This document shows, in pieces, positions 33,895 through 43,356 of a stretch of DNA of 64,000 nucleotides (positions within the stretch are counted from its first letter, which is position 1; the number at the start of each line of letters is the position of its first letter). The DNA is taken from assembly GCF_026385505.1 (NCBI RefSeq), contig NZ_JANIDV010000004.1, positions 124,001-188,000 on the forward strand, in the 5' to 3' direction. The notes below the pieces were generated by a model. The model had not been told where the DNA came from. It did no database searches and was given only the letters and a program-made list of their open reading frames with translations. The DNA is from Bombella dulcis. Lineage in GTDB: Bacteria; Pseudomonadota; Alphaproteobacteria; Acetobacterales; Acetobacteraceae. Position numbers and translations under genes: made by a program.

Positions 33895-34202
33895 CTTTTC
33901 TAGATACTTTTTTTCCTCGTAAGCGATCTGAAACTGCAACTAGTAATGTCGCCCGTGATCGATTGCAAATCCTTTTATCTCAAGAACGGCAAGCCCAAGA
34001 AGGTGGGGACTCAACTCTCCTGCGTACACTTCATACCGAAATACTTGAAGTTCTAGCTCGTCATGTTCCCGTTGATGAAGATAATGTACAGATTAAGATG
34101 GATCGTGGACACAAATACTCTAAATTAGAAATTGACATCCAAGTTCCAAAAAGCGGTTTGAGAGCACAAGTATCCACAGTAACATCAAATAGAGAATCAT
34201 AA
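33891..34202 (+). CDS. minE: Cell division topological specificity factor MinE
   Basis: A 103-residue MinE that drives MinD oscillation by stimulating its ATPase. The N-terminal amphipathic membrane-targeting segment MTFLDTFFPRKRSE, the MinD-activating helix ARDRLQILLSQERQ and the C-terminal dimer domain (LEVLARHVPVDEDNVQIKMD) are present. It is translationally coupled to minD. Confidence 0.95.
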   Translation: MTFLDTFFPRKRSETATSNVARDRLQILLSQERQAQEGGDSTLLRTLHTEILEVLARHVPVDEDNVQIKMDRGHKYSKLEIDIQVPKSGLRAQVSTVTSNRES

Positions 34203-34373
34203 CTCATTCACCGCAAATAGTGTGCCTACTCCAGACCAAAATTCGTCCCCTAACAACTGGAAAACCTCAATGAATGCTTAACCTTCCGATAAATCGTCTT
34301 TCCTCCTCCAAGAAAGAAGAAAATTAGCTTCCTGAATCCCACTCTTTGCTCTACCTAACTGAAGAAACTAAAA

Positions 34374-34499
34374 AATTTCCCGCCCAGCAAGGTTCCCCGT
34401 GGGAACCGCTATCTGGGAGCACCCAAATATTACATGAGTACCTCCCAGCTCGGCATCAATGGCGGCTATTACTATCTGGATGTGTCAGCCCGCTTCTAG
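34374..34499 (+). pseudogene. Possible 3' remnant of an outer-membrane barrel gene
   Basis: The 312-nt gap between minE and the hydroxylase holds no intact gene. One frame ending at TAG 34499 reads NRYLGAPKYYMSTSQLGIN and ends GGYYYLDVSARF, resembling the last strands of a TonB receptor or similar barrel with terminal Phe. No start or upstream part remains. A short stem (GCCCG and CGGGC) surrounds the stop. Recognition is by eye only. Confidence 0.25.
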
Positions 34500-34514
34500 G
34501 AAACGGGCCAGACC

Positions 34515-35198
34515 TCACATCTCGGCCCATGTCCGCAGCAAGTTGTGATAGACATTGGTCAGACGCAGCACTTCGGCGTCCTTGGGGCCGTGGCTCCGGG
34601 TCAGGGCCATGATGCTCTGGTCCAGATCAAACAGGATGGACCTATGTTCCTGCGAGCGGATGACGGACTGTGCCCAGAAGAAGGACCCCCAGCGACTGCC
34701 CCGTGTCACGGGGGTGACCGTATGCAGGGCCGTGGTGGGATAGACGATCATGTCCCCCGCAGGCAGGCGCACCCGCTTTTCTTCTGACGGACCATGAAGG
34801 ACCAGCTCTCCCCCGTCATACTCATCAAGATCGGAGATGAAGAGCGTGCTGGACACATCCGTGCGGATGCGCTGCCCCGTACCGGGAATGGGACGGAGGG
34901 CATTATCAACATGCGCTCCGAAATTCATTCCCACATCATAGCGGTTGAAAAGTGGCGGCACGAGACGCAGGGGCAGCACGGCACTGTTATAGAGCGGGTT
35001 CGTCCCCAGCTTGCGCAGCACGAAGGTGGACAGTTCCTTCCCCAGCGGGCTGTCCGGAGCGATCTGAAGATTGTTCTTCACGCTGCCGGACTGTGACCCG
35101 GCGGTACCCCGGCCATCAACCCACTCCCCCGCTGCCAGACGGGAGCGCAGGTCAGCCAGCTCTTCTGCCGTGAGAACACCCGGAATATGCAACATCAT
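34515..35198 (-). CDS. PKHD-type Fe(II)/2-oxoglutarate hydroxylase, PiuC/YbiX family
   Basis: A 2OG-dependent oxygenase of about 227 residues. The start is set at MMLHIPGVLTAEELADLR (35198), which matches the family and has AAAGG upstream; the frame extends 13 codons further to 35237. The iron ligands are visible as HVDNA (His, Asp) and the distal His in TTALHTVTPV, with the 2OG-binding Arg in TRGSR. Members are usually found beside Fiu-type siderophore receptors, exactly as here, and are iron-regulated. The reaction is unproven. Confidence 0.88.
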   Translation of the reverse strand: MMLHIPGVLTAEELADLRSRLAAGEWVDGRGTAGSQSGSVKNNLQIAPDSPLGKELSTFVLRKLGTNPLYNSAVLPLRLVPPLFNRYDVGMNFGAHVDNALRPIPGTGQRIRTDVSSTLFISDLDEYDGGELVLHGPSEEKRVRLPAGDMIVYPTTALHTVTPVTRGSRWGSFFWAQSVIRSQEHRSILFDLDQSIMALTRSHGPKDAEVLRLTNVYHNLLRTWAEM

Positions 35199-35244
35199 GA
35201 GATCATGCCTTTCAGGCAGGCCCGGCGGCACCGCCATTTACAGG

Positions 35245-35271
35245 AAAAAGAGCAGACGGGGCCGCCTGCTC
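35245..35271 (-). terminator. Rho-independent terminator after TonB receptor 1
   Basis: On the minus strand a 9- to 10-bp stem (GAGCAGGCGG against CCGTCTGCTC, one wobble) is followed by five T residues, about 75 nt past the receptor stop and before the hydroxylase start. The hydroxylase would then need read-through or its own promoter. Confidence 0.7.
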
Positions 35272-35344
35272 CATGTGAAACCTTCACACCATCATCCGCC
35301 TGTTTCAAGATCGGCCCTGTCAGTTGCCGGACCGGTCCCGACAC

Positions 35345-37735
35345 TCAGTAATCCATCGTCAGGCGACCAAGGAATGTCCGGCCTGGGGCTGGCGTGGCAT
35401 AGCCGCTGAACAGGCTGTTATAGTTCAAACGGTTCGCCAGATTGTACCCGTTGAGGGACACCTGCCAGTGCCGCCCGAAATGGTGGGAAATGACGGAGTC
35501 GAAATCCACGTTTGCAGGCACTCTGGTCGTGTTGTTGTTGTCCAGATACACGCCCTGACGCCATGTCAGGCCACCACCAATCGTGAAATTCCACGGTGTG
35601 CCGGAAAAGGCCTCATAGGCAGACCAGAGAGTCGCCTGATTATGCGGCACATACTGAATCTGGTTATGCATCTTCCCGCCACCATTCGGCGATGTCTTCG
35701 GATCATACAGGGCGTAGGTTGCCGTGACGTTCCAGCCCGGCAGGATCATGCCACCGACGGAAAGTTCCATACCCTGGTTGCGCTGCTGGGCACCCGTATT
35801 GATGGTGGAGTTGGAGACCGGATCAGTCGTCAGGGCATTGTCCTTGTCCAGACGGAAGAGCGAGATGGTCGCCCCCAGACGGTCATGCAGCAGGCTGAAC
35901 TTACTGCCCACCTCATACAGACGGGCACGCTGCGGCCTGGTGTCCACCGTTCCCTGTGATCCCGGACGGACCGGAATGGCCCCGCTGGTCACATACATGC
36001 CCGTCGGCGTGGTGGAACTGGCATAGGTGAAATAGACCGTCTGCCATTTCGCCGGTGTCAGCACGAGGCTGGCCGTGGGGTTGAAGGTGTTGGTCGTCTG
36101 CGGGAATTTCTTGTCCGGATTGTCCGGCAGCTCGGAAAGACCGGAAGTCCAGTAATTGCTCTGCCAGCGGTCCCAGCGGAACCCGCCCTTGATGGACGCC
36201 CATTTCGTCAGCCATATCTGGTCATACAGGAAGATGCCCGTATCAAACCCGTAACCCCGGCTGTTCGGCTTCTTTCCGATACCGGCAATATTGGGCATGG
36301 AGTCCGCCTGAGCCGAGACACGACGGACCATCGCATCCGGTACATTATGCGGGTCAGGATACAGCATGTTGGCTGTCGGCACCGCATGGATGAGCGAAGC
36401 CCCTGCATAGGTATCCTGATGACGGGAATCATGGACATATTCCATGTCAAACCCGGTCACGACCTGATGACGCAGGAACCCCGTATTGAAGTCAGCCTGC
36501 AACGAGGCGACATCCTGGAAAGACCAGCTGTTCTGCTTGTAAGGCAGCGGCACGCTTCCGTTGGTGTTACGGGTGATCACCCCGGCACCATAATTGCCAC
36601 TGTTGAGCGCATTGACGCATTTCGTGCCGCACTGAACCTTGGAGGCCTCAAAGTCACGGCTATATTCACCAAAGCGCAGATCATTATGGAATGTCAGATG
36701 ATCGCTGAAGATGTGCTTCAGGCGCAGCGTCTCCATCGTGTCATCCGTGTGGTTGTGGTCCTGCTGCTTGCCGTACCAGTTCTGACGGGGCACGCCATAT
36801 TCCGAGATGGGCCGCCCATAGGCGGAGCCACGGGCCTGCACGACAGGCATACCATAATCCGGAATGCTGTTGTCCGTCTCATGCGTCACCTGAAGGACAA
36901 CCGTCGTCTTCGTCCCCAGACCAAAAGCAATGGAGGGGGCAATACCCCAGCGGTGGTCCCAGACATGATCCCGCCCGACCACGTTGTTTGAGGCTCCCAG
37001 CCCCTCAAGACGGAAGGCGGTCGTGTCGTTGATGCGTTTGTTGACATCCACCGTGCCACGGAAATAGTCCGCTGACCCGCCACTGAAATCCACATTGTAA
37101 TGGTCATTGACCGTCGGCGTCTTCGTCACAACGTTGATGGCACCGCCCGTCGTCCCGTTACCGAAAACCTGTGAGGACGGCCCCTTGATGACATTGACCG
37201 AATCATAATTGAAACTGTCACGGGAATAGACACCGAAGTCCCGCAGACCGTCTTCATAGATGTCGTTCTGGGCCGGGAAGCCACGGATAAGGAACTGGTC
37301 CCCGTTCAGGCCACCGGCCCCTTCCCCGACGGACGCCGTGATGCCGGGAACGTTCCGCAGGGCTTCATCCAGCGACTTCACGTTCTGCTGTTTGATGAGT
37401 TCACGGGGCACCACATCGATCGTCTGTGGCGTGTGCATGACATCCTGCGGCAGACGCCCCATGTCATTCCCGGCATGCATCGTGTTGAACGGGTGGCCGA
37501 TGACATGGATGCGTTCCACCTGCGTGGCCTGCACGCCCTGTGTCTGAGCATCGCCAGTGGACTGGGCCGGTGTCGTGGTAGCTCCACCAGCAGCAGACGT
37601 GCGCTTCTCTTCCGAAGTGGATGAACCGCTCTGATGCAGGGCTGTTGTATCAGCAGCATAGGCCCCCCCAGCAACACTGCCCAGCGTCAGGGCAGCTGAA
37701 ACCGGCTTGAGGCACTGATGAATGAAACGACTCAT
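35345..37735 (-). CDS. TonB-dependent siderophore receptor (Fiu-like), copy 1
   Basis: A 796-residue outer-membrane receptor. The ATG at 37735 (MSRFIHQCLKPVSAALTLG) has a GTGGAG site and begins a signal peptide ending near AYA-AD. The plug domain includes DVMHTPQTIDVVPRELIKQQ, VKSLDEALRNVPGITASVGE and NVIKGPSSQVFGNGTTGGAI; the barrel ends GRTFLGRLTMDY. The family imports ferric catecholates or their breakdown products. It is preceded by a Fur box and followed by a terminator. It is a close paralogue of the next two genes. Confidence 0.93.
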   Translation of the reverse strand: MSRFIHQCLKPVSAALTLGSVAGGAYAADTTALHQSGSSTSEEKRTSAAGGATTTPAQSTGDAQTQGVQATQVERIHVIGHPFNTMHAGNDMGRLPQDVMHTPQTIDVVPRELIKQQNVKSLDEALRNVPGITASVGEGAGGLNGDQFLIRGFPAQNDIYEDGLRDFGVYSRDSFNYDSVNVIKGPSSQVFGNGTTGGAINVVTKTPTVNDHYNVDFSGGSADYFRGTVDVNKRINDTTAFRLEGLGASNNVVGRDHVWDHRWGIAPSIAFGLGTKTTVVLQVTHETDNSIPDYGMPVVQARGSAYGRPISEYGVPRQNWYGKQQDHNHTDDTMETLRLKHIFSDHLTFHNDLRFGEYSRDFEASKVQCGTKCVNALNSGNYGAGVITRNTNGSVPLPYKQNSWSFQDVASLQADFNTGFLRHQVVTGFDMEYVHDSRHQDTYAGASLIHAVPTANMLYPDPHNVPDAMVRRVSAQADSMPNIAGIGKKPNSRGYGFDTGIFLYDQIWLTKWASIKGGFRWDRWQSNYWTSGLSELPDNPDKKFPQTTNTFNPTASLVLTPAKWQTVYFTYASSTTPTGMYVTSGAIPVRPGSQGTVDTRPQRARLYEVGSKFSLLHDRLGATISLFRLDKDNALTTDPVSNSTINTGAQQRNQGMELSVGGMILPGWNVTATYALYDPKTSPNGGGKMHNQIQYVPHNQATLWSAYEAFSGTPWNFTIGGGLTWRQGVYLDNNNTTRVPANVDFDSVISHHFGRHWQVSLNGYNLANRLNYNSLFSGYATPAPGRTFLGRLTMDY

Positions 37736-37796
37736 AAGGGGATGCTCCACGGCAGAACTGACATGACCTCATCAGGAGGCGACGCACACCCATAGA

Positions 37797-37811
37797 TGAT
37801 AATTATTCTCA
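37797..37811 (-). promoter_or_regulatory. Fur box upstream of receptor 1
   Basis: TGATAATTATTCTCA matches the 7-1-7 Fur consensus (TGATAATnATTATCA) with one mismatch. It lies 62 nt upstream of the receptor 1 ATG, as expected for iron repression. The 351-nt region 37736-38086 otherwise holds the receptor 2 hairpin and no gene. Confidence 0.8.
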
Positions 37812-38051
37812 CTTTCAAACCATAAAAAACATGACAGACTGTTTATGAAAGCGATTGTGTCTTAATTGTCACATTCCGCCTCATTGCCAGCACAATGCCG
37901 GTTTTCTGCCTTCTTCAGGCTGCTCAAGAACCTGTCACAGTCCCGTTAATGATTGATGGAACTGATATGTCATCACATGACATAAGCCAGACCGGACATG
38001 AGAACAGGAATTCTCTACAGTGCTGTAATGCAGAACGAATCCGGAATGATC

Positions 38052-38076
38052 CAGGCCGGACAGACAGTCCGGCCTG
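38052..38076 (-). terminator. Hairpin after receptor 2
   Basis: A perfect 10-bp stem (CAGGCCGGAC and GTCCGGCCTG, 5-nt loop) begins 11 nt past the receptor 2 stop. The T-rich stretch precedes rather than follows it on the minus strand, so termination strength is doubtful. Confidence 0.5.
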
Positions 38077-38086
38077 AAAAGAACGC

Positions 38087-40468
38087 TCAGTAATCCATGG
38101 TCAGGCGGCCAAGGAAGGTCCGTCCCGGGGCTGGCGTGGCATAGCCGCTGAACAGCGTATTGTAATTCAGGCGGTTTGCCAGATTGTACCCGTTGAGGGA
38201 CACCTGCCAGTGCTGTCCGAAATGATGGGAAATGACCGTGTCAAAATCCACATTCGCAGGCACTCTGGCCGTATTTTTATTGTCCAGATACACGCCCTGC
38301 CGCCATGTCAGGCCCCCACCAATCGTGAAGTTCCACGGCCTGCCGGGGAAGGCTTCATAGGCGGACCAGAGCGTCGCCTGATTATGCGGCACATACTGAA
38401 TCTGGTCATGCATCTTCCCGCCACCATCACCGGAAGTCTTGGGGTCATACAGGGCGTAAGTCCCGGTGATGTTCCAGCCCGGCAGAATCATGCCCCCCAG
38501 TGACAGCTCCATCCCCTGGTTGCGCTGCTGGGCACCCGTATTGATGGTGGAGTTGGAGACCGGATCAGTCGTCAGGGCATTGTCCTTGTCCAGACGGAAG
38601 AGCGAGATGGTCGCACCCAGACGGTCATGCAGGAAGCTGAATTTGCTGCCCACCTCATAGAGACGGGCGTGCTGCGGATGATTGTCCACCGTCCCCTCAT
38701 TCTTCCCCGGCCGTACGGGCACGGCCCCGCTGGTCACATACATGCCCGTCGGTGTGGTGGAACTGGCATAGGTGAAATAGACCGTCTGCCAGCTGGTCGG
38801 CGTCAGCACGAGGCTGGCCGTGGGGTTGAAGGTGTTCTTCGTCTGCGGGAAATGCTGATCCGCATTGGAAACGGGACGGTTCCTGTCATTCAGGGTCGTG
38901 GCAGGGCCGCCCGTGACGTCATAGCCACTCTGCCAGCGGTCCCAGCGGAACCCGCCCTTGATGGACGCCCATTTCGTCAGCCATATCTGGTCATACAGGA
39001 AGATGCCCGTATCAAACCCGTAGCCATGATTGTCCGGTTTCCTGCCCAGACCGGCGATGTAGGGCATCTTCCTGGGGTTGTTCTCTCCCGGAATGCGCCG
39101 TGCCTGCGCATCCGTCACCTCATGCGGGTTGGAATACAGCAGATTGGCGGCCGGAATGGTACCCGCATACACATCCTGATGGCGGGAATCATGGACATAT
39201 TCCATGTCAAATCCGGTCACGACCTGATGCCGCAGAGACCATGTTTTGAAATCAGCCTGCAACGAGGCGACATCCTGAAAAGACCAGCTGTTCTGCTTGT
39301 AGGGCAGAGGCACGCTGTTGCCTGGTGTCGTGCGGTTCACCAGCCCCCGGCCATAATCCCCGCTATTGAGGGCCTGAACACATCCTGCCCTGCACACGAC
39401 CTTGGAAGCCTCGAAGTTGCGGCTGTATTCCCCAAAACGCAGGTCATTATGGAAGGTGAAATGCCGGTTGAAGATATGCTTCAGCCGCAGCGTCTCCATC
39501 GTGTCATCCGTATGGTTATGATCCTGCTGTTTGCCGAAGAAATTATGCCGTGGCACGCCATATTCAGAAAGCGGCCGCCCGTAAGCTGATCCCCGTGCCT
39601 TGACGACCGGCATCCCGAAATCGGGCACGCTGTTATCGGTCTGATGCATGACCTGAAGGACAACCGTCGTCTTCGTCCCCATCCCGAAGGCAATGGAAGG
39701 CGCAATGCCCCAGCGGTGATCCCAGACATGATCCCGCCCGACCACGTTATTGGAGGCTCCCAGCCCCTCAAGACGGAAAGCAGTCCTGTCATTGATGGTC
39801 TTGTTGACATCCACCGTGCCACGGAAATAGTCCGCTGAGCCGCCACTGAAATCCACGTTGTAGTGATCATTGGCTGTGGGCGTCTTCGTCACGACATTGA
39901 TGGCACCGCCCGTCGTCCCGTTACCGAAAACCTGTGAAGACGGCCCCTTGATGACATTGACCGAATCATAATTGAAACTGTCACGGGCATAGACACCGAA
40001 GTCCCGCAGACCGTCTTCATAGATGTCGTTCTGGGCCGGGAACCCACGGATAAGGAACTGGTCTCCATTCAGGCCACCGGCCCCTTCCCCGACGGACGCC
40101 GTAATGCCGGGCACGTTGCGCAGGGCTTCATCCAGCGACTTCACGTTCTGCTGTCTGATGAGTTCACGGGGCACCACGTCAATCGTCTGCGGCGTGTGCA
40201 TGACATCCTGCGGCAGACGCCCCATGTCATTCCCAGCGTGCATCGTGTTGAAGGGATGACCGATGACGTGAATATGTTCCACCTGCGTGGCCTGAACACC
40301 CTGTGTCCGGGCATCCTGGACAGGCTGTGGTGGCATGACCGTTCCCTGTCCCACAGGGATGGTTTCTTCCGGTGATGAGGCAGCGGCTTCACAGGCTCCC
40401 CCTGTCACACTCCCTAAAGTGATTACCGCTGAAACCGGTCTGAAACACTGATGGATAAATCGACTCAT
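38087..40468 (-). CDS. TonB-dependent siderophore receptor (Fiu-like), copy 2
   Basis: A 793-residue receptor, very similar to copy 1. The ATG at 40468 (MSRFIHQCFRPVSAVITLG) is preferred to a frame start 18 codons upstream because the signal peptide begins here and AGAGG precedes it. Plug and barrel are intact, with the same C terminus GRTFLGRLTMDY. Differences from copy 1 concentrate in the signal peptide, the N-terminal linker and surface loops, which may alter ligand preference. No strong Fur box is visible upstream; only a degenerate site near 40526-40540. Confidence 0.93.
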   Translation of the reverse strand: MSRFIHQCFRPVSAVITLGSVTGGACEAAASSPEETIPVGQGTVMPPQPVQDARTQGVQATQVEHIHVIGHPFNTMHAGNDMGRLPQDVMHTPQTIDVVPRELIRQQNVKSLDEALRNVPGITASVGEGAGGLNGDQFLIRGFPAQNDIYEDGLRDFGVYARDSFNYDSVNVIKGPSSQVFGNGTTGGAINVVTKTPTANDHYNVDFSGGSADYFRGTVDVNKTINDRTAFRLEGLGASNNVVGRDHVWDHRWGIAPSIAFGMGTKTTVVLQVMHQTDNSVPDFGMPVVKARGSAYGRPLSEYGVPRHNFFGKQQDHNHTDDTMETLRLKHIFNRHFTFHNDLRFGEYSRNFEASKVVCRAGCVQALNSGDYGRGLVNRTTPGNSVPLPYKQNSWSFQDVASLQADFKTWSLRHQVVTGFDMEYVHDSRHQDVYAGTIPAANLLYSNPHEVTDAQARRIPGENNPRKMPYIAGLGRKPDNHGYGFDTGIFLYDQIWLTKWASIKGGFRWDRWQSGYDVTGGPATTLNDRNRPVSNADQHFPQTKNTFNPTASLVLTPTSWQTVYFTYASSTTPTGMYVTSGAVPVRPGKNEGTVDNHPQHARLYEVGSKFSFLHDRLGATISLFRLDKDNALTTDPVSNSTINTGAQQRNQGMELSLGGMILPGWNITGTYALYDPKTSGDGGGKMHDQIQYVPHNQATLWSAYEAFPGRPWNFTIGGGLTWRQGVYLDNKNTARVPANVDFDTVISHHFGQHWQVSLNGYNLANRLNYNTLFSGYATPAPGRTFLGRLTMDY

Positions 40469-40525
40469 GGAACAACCTCTGCTGAAAGGGTCACGCACGT
40501 CCCAGCGGGACAGCCGCTCCATAAA

Positions 40526-40540
40526 TGCGATTAATTCTTA
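40526..40540 (-). promoter_or_regulatory. Degenerate Fur-like site upstream of receptor 2
   Basis: TGCGATTAATTCTTA matches about 9 of 14 positions of the 7-1-7 Fur consensus, 58 nt upstream of the ATG, at the same distance as the box of copy 1. It is a weak call made from position as much as from sequence. Confidence 0.25.
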
Positions 40541-40686
40541 ATTTTAACTTTAAGGAGCTGTTCCCGTTCCATGGAAGGCCAGTAAATGTGTCGGAAACAA
40601 CACATTTACTTTAATCTTCATTTCACTTCCTATGAATCAACGCCCTGCCACGTCCGGTGCCTGTTAATGAACACAGACAGCCCCAC

Positions 40687-40724
40687 AAAAACAGTGCGCC
40701 CTTCCCGGAAAGGAAGAGCGCACT
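40687..40724 (-). terminator. Rho-independent terminator after receptor 3
   Basis: On the minus strand a 13-bp stem (AGTGCGCTCTTCC against GGAAGGGCGCACT, one wobble) is followed by GTTTTTG. It lies 31 nt past the stop of the broken receptor and should end its transcript before receptor 2. Confidence 0.85.
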
Positions 40725-40754
40725 CCAGAGACCATCCCTCTGACTGGCTAGGGA

Positions 40755-43117
40755 TCAGTAATCCATGCTCAGCCGCCCGAGGAAGGCACGGCCGGGAGCC
40801 GGTGTCACACGGTTGGTGAAGAGCGAGTTATAGTTGAGACGGTTGGAGAGGTTGTAGGCATTCAGCGACACGACCCAGTGCCGGTTGATGCGGTGCGAAA
40901 TGTAGGAATCGAACTCCACATTCGCCGGAACCTTGGCCGTATTGGCAAGGTCCAGATACACGCCCTCACGCCATGTCAGCCCCCCGCCAATGGTGAAGTT
41001 CCAGAGCTTGCCGGGGAACGCCTCATAAGCGGACCAGACGGTTGCCTGATTATGCGGCACATACTGGATGTTCCGGCCATGATTGGCCCCGGACATCACC
41101 CGTGGGTCATACAGGGCGTAGGTCGCCGTGATGTTCCAACCCGGCAGGATCATGCCGTCCAGAGACAGTTCCAGCCCCTGGTTGCGTTCCTTCACGCCTG
41201 TAGCCAAAACCTGCCCGGCAATCGGGTCCGTGGTCAGGGCGTTGCTCTTGTCCAGCCGGAAGAGCGAGATCGTGGCTCCAAGGCGGTCATGCAGCAGGCT
41301 CATCTTGGACCCGACTTCATAAAGCTGAGACCGTTCCGGCTGCGTAGCCACCTGCCCGTTCACAGGGCGGATCGGCAGGGCACCGTTCGTCACGTACATG
41401 CCCATCGGCGTCGTGGAACTGGCATAGGTGAAATAGAAAGTCTGCCAGCTGTTGGGGGTGATCAGCAGGCTGGCGGTCGGATTGATGACGCCCTTCGTGT
41501 CATGATAATCCAGAGCCGTCGAAGGGGCCTTCCCCTGCGGGCCACGTTCCGCTGCACTTTCCTGTCCATCAGCACCCCATGTCTTGTACATGGTCTGCCA
41601 GCGGTCCCAGCGCAGCCCGCCCTTGACGGACAGCCACTTCGTGAACCACATCTGGTCATACAGGAACAGCCCCGTATCAAATCCGTAACCACGGGAATCC
41701 GGCCGTCCCAGATTGTAATTGGTATTCTTCCAGCAGTTCCCGGAATCGGCACGGCAGGTTGAGTAACCATAGTTGTCACGCTGCGGATTATAGGTATTCT
41801 GCCACGGAATGGCCCGGTGCGCCCCAACGGCATCATAAGCATATTGACGCCGGGAATCCTGCACATATTCCATATCGAACCCGGTCACGAGCTGATGCCG
41901 CAGGAAGCCCGTGTTGAAGTCTGCCTGAAGGGAAGCAACATCCTGGAAAGACCAGCTCGACTGCTTGTACGGCATCGGGCCACCATTGAGGCCAATCCCG
42001 GCTGCCGGATCGACCTTCTTGTAGCCCGGATTATAGATCTGCATTTCCGAGCAGGACGCATTGGCACATTGCGGCGTGGATGCCGCAAAGTCGCGGCTAT
42101 ATTCCCCGAAACGCAGGTCATTATGGAACGTGAAGTGCCGGTTGAAGACATGCTTCAGCCGTAACGTCTCCATCGTGTCATCACTATTGTCATGGTCCTG
42201 CGTCTTTCCGTACCAGTTGCTCCGGGACACGCCAAAAGCCGATGATCTTTCCGTGATGGGATGGCCATTCACGACCGGCACACCGTAATCCGGGATGTCT
42301 GGTGCATGACCTGAAGGACGACGGTCGTCTTTGTTCCGATTCCAAAAGAAATGGACGGAGCCAAACCCCAGCGATGGGAATGGACGTAATCACGCCCCAC
42401 CACCTCATTGGAATTCCCCATCCCTGCGATGCGGAACGCTGACGTATCATTGATGCGCTGATTCACATCCACGACACCACGATAGAAATTGCCTGACCCG
42501 CCACTGAAATCGACACCGTAATGGTCCTTCAGGGTTGGGGTCTTGGTGATGATGTTGATGGCACCGCCTGTCGTCCCGTTACCGAAGACCTCCGATGAAG
42601 GCCCCTTGATGACATTGACGGAGTCCTGAAAGAAGCTGTCACGGGTATAGACACCGAAATCCCGCAGGCCATCCTCATAAATGTCGTTCTGTGCAGGGAA
42701 ACCACGGATGAGGAACTGGTCACCGCTCATGCCACCGGCCCCTTCCCCGACCGAAGAGGTGATGCCGGGAACGTTCTTCAGGGCCTCATCAAGGGATTTC
42801 ACATTCTGCTGCCTGATGAGTTCACGGGGCACCACATCAATCGTCTGCGCCGTGTGCATGACATCCTGCGGCATACGGCCCATGTCGTTGCTGGCGTGCA
42901 TCGTGTTGAACGGATGACCGACAACATGAATCTGCTCGACACCCCTGGCCTGAACACCCTTCCTTTCATCCGCATCTTCAGCAGACCCCATGGGAGCGGC
43001 CGCATCCTGCGTGACATTGGCCTGCGTCTCTGAAGCAGCATGGGCACCACCGACAACGCCCCCCAGTGTCAGGGCTGCTGACAACGGCTTGAGACCACTA
43101 CGGATGAAACGACTCAT
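40755..43117 (-). pseudogene. TonB-dependent siderophore receptor, copy 3, frameshifted
   Basis: A third paralogue, complete at both ends but broken in the middle. From the ATG at 43117 (MSRFIRSGLKPLSAALTLG) the plug reads normally to VVLQVMHQT, then shifts to SRITVCRS and stops at 42269. The rest resumes in another frame at IPDYGVPVV and runs to GRAFLGRLSMDY. Compared with copies 1 and 2, 10 nt (part of Thr plus Asp-Asn-Ser) are missing at 42296/42297. A perfect Fur box precedes it, so the damage is probably recent. Confidence 0.88.
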
Positions 43118-43157
43118 GAACACCACCAGAAAAAGGGAAAGATTGTGTCCATCTAAA

Positions 43158-43172
43158 TGATAATCATTATCA
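43158..43172 (-). promoter_or_regulatory. Perfect Fur box upstream of receptor 3
   Basis: TGATAATCATTATCA is an exact 7-1-7 Fur site and sits inside a longer palindrome AATGATAATCATTATCATT, 41 nt upstream of the ATG. It is the strongest Fur site in the window although its gene is broken. Confidence 0.9.
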
Positions 43173-43356
43173 TTCTATACTAAAGTTTAATTTAATGTTG
43201 CAGCACATCTCCCATCATTTCAGGATGTAAGATGAAAAAACCCTATTTTTCAGAAGATTAACTATCCGCAATAAACAGGATAACCAATCACAGACGTGAT
43301 AGATTGTGACATTTTCTATGATAGATCAGCCCGTCAAAGCCCGGTCAGGACCACCC

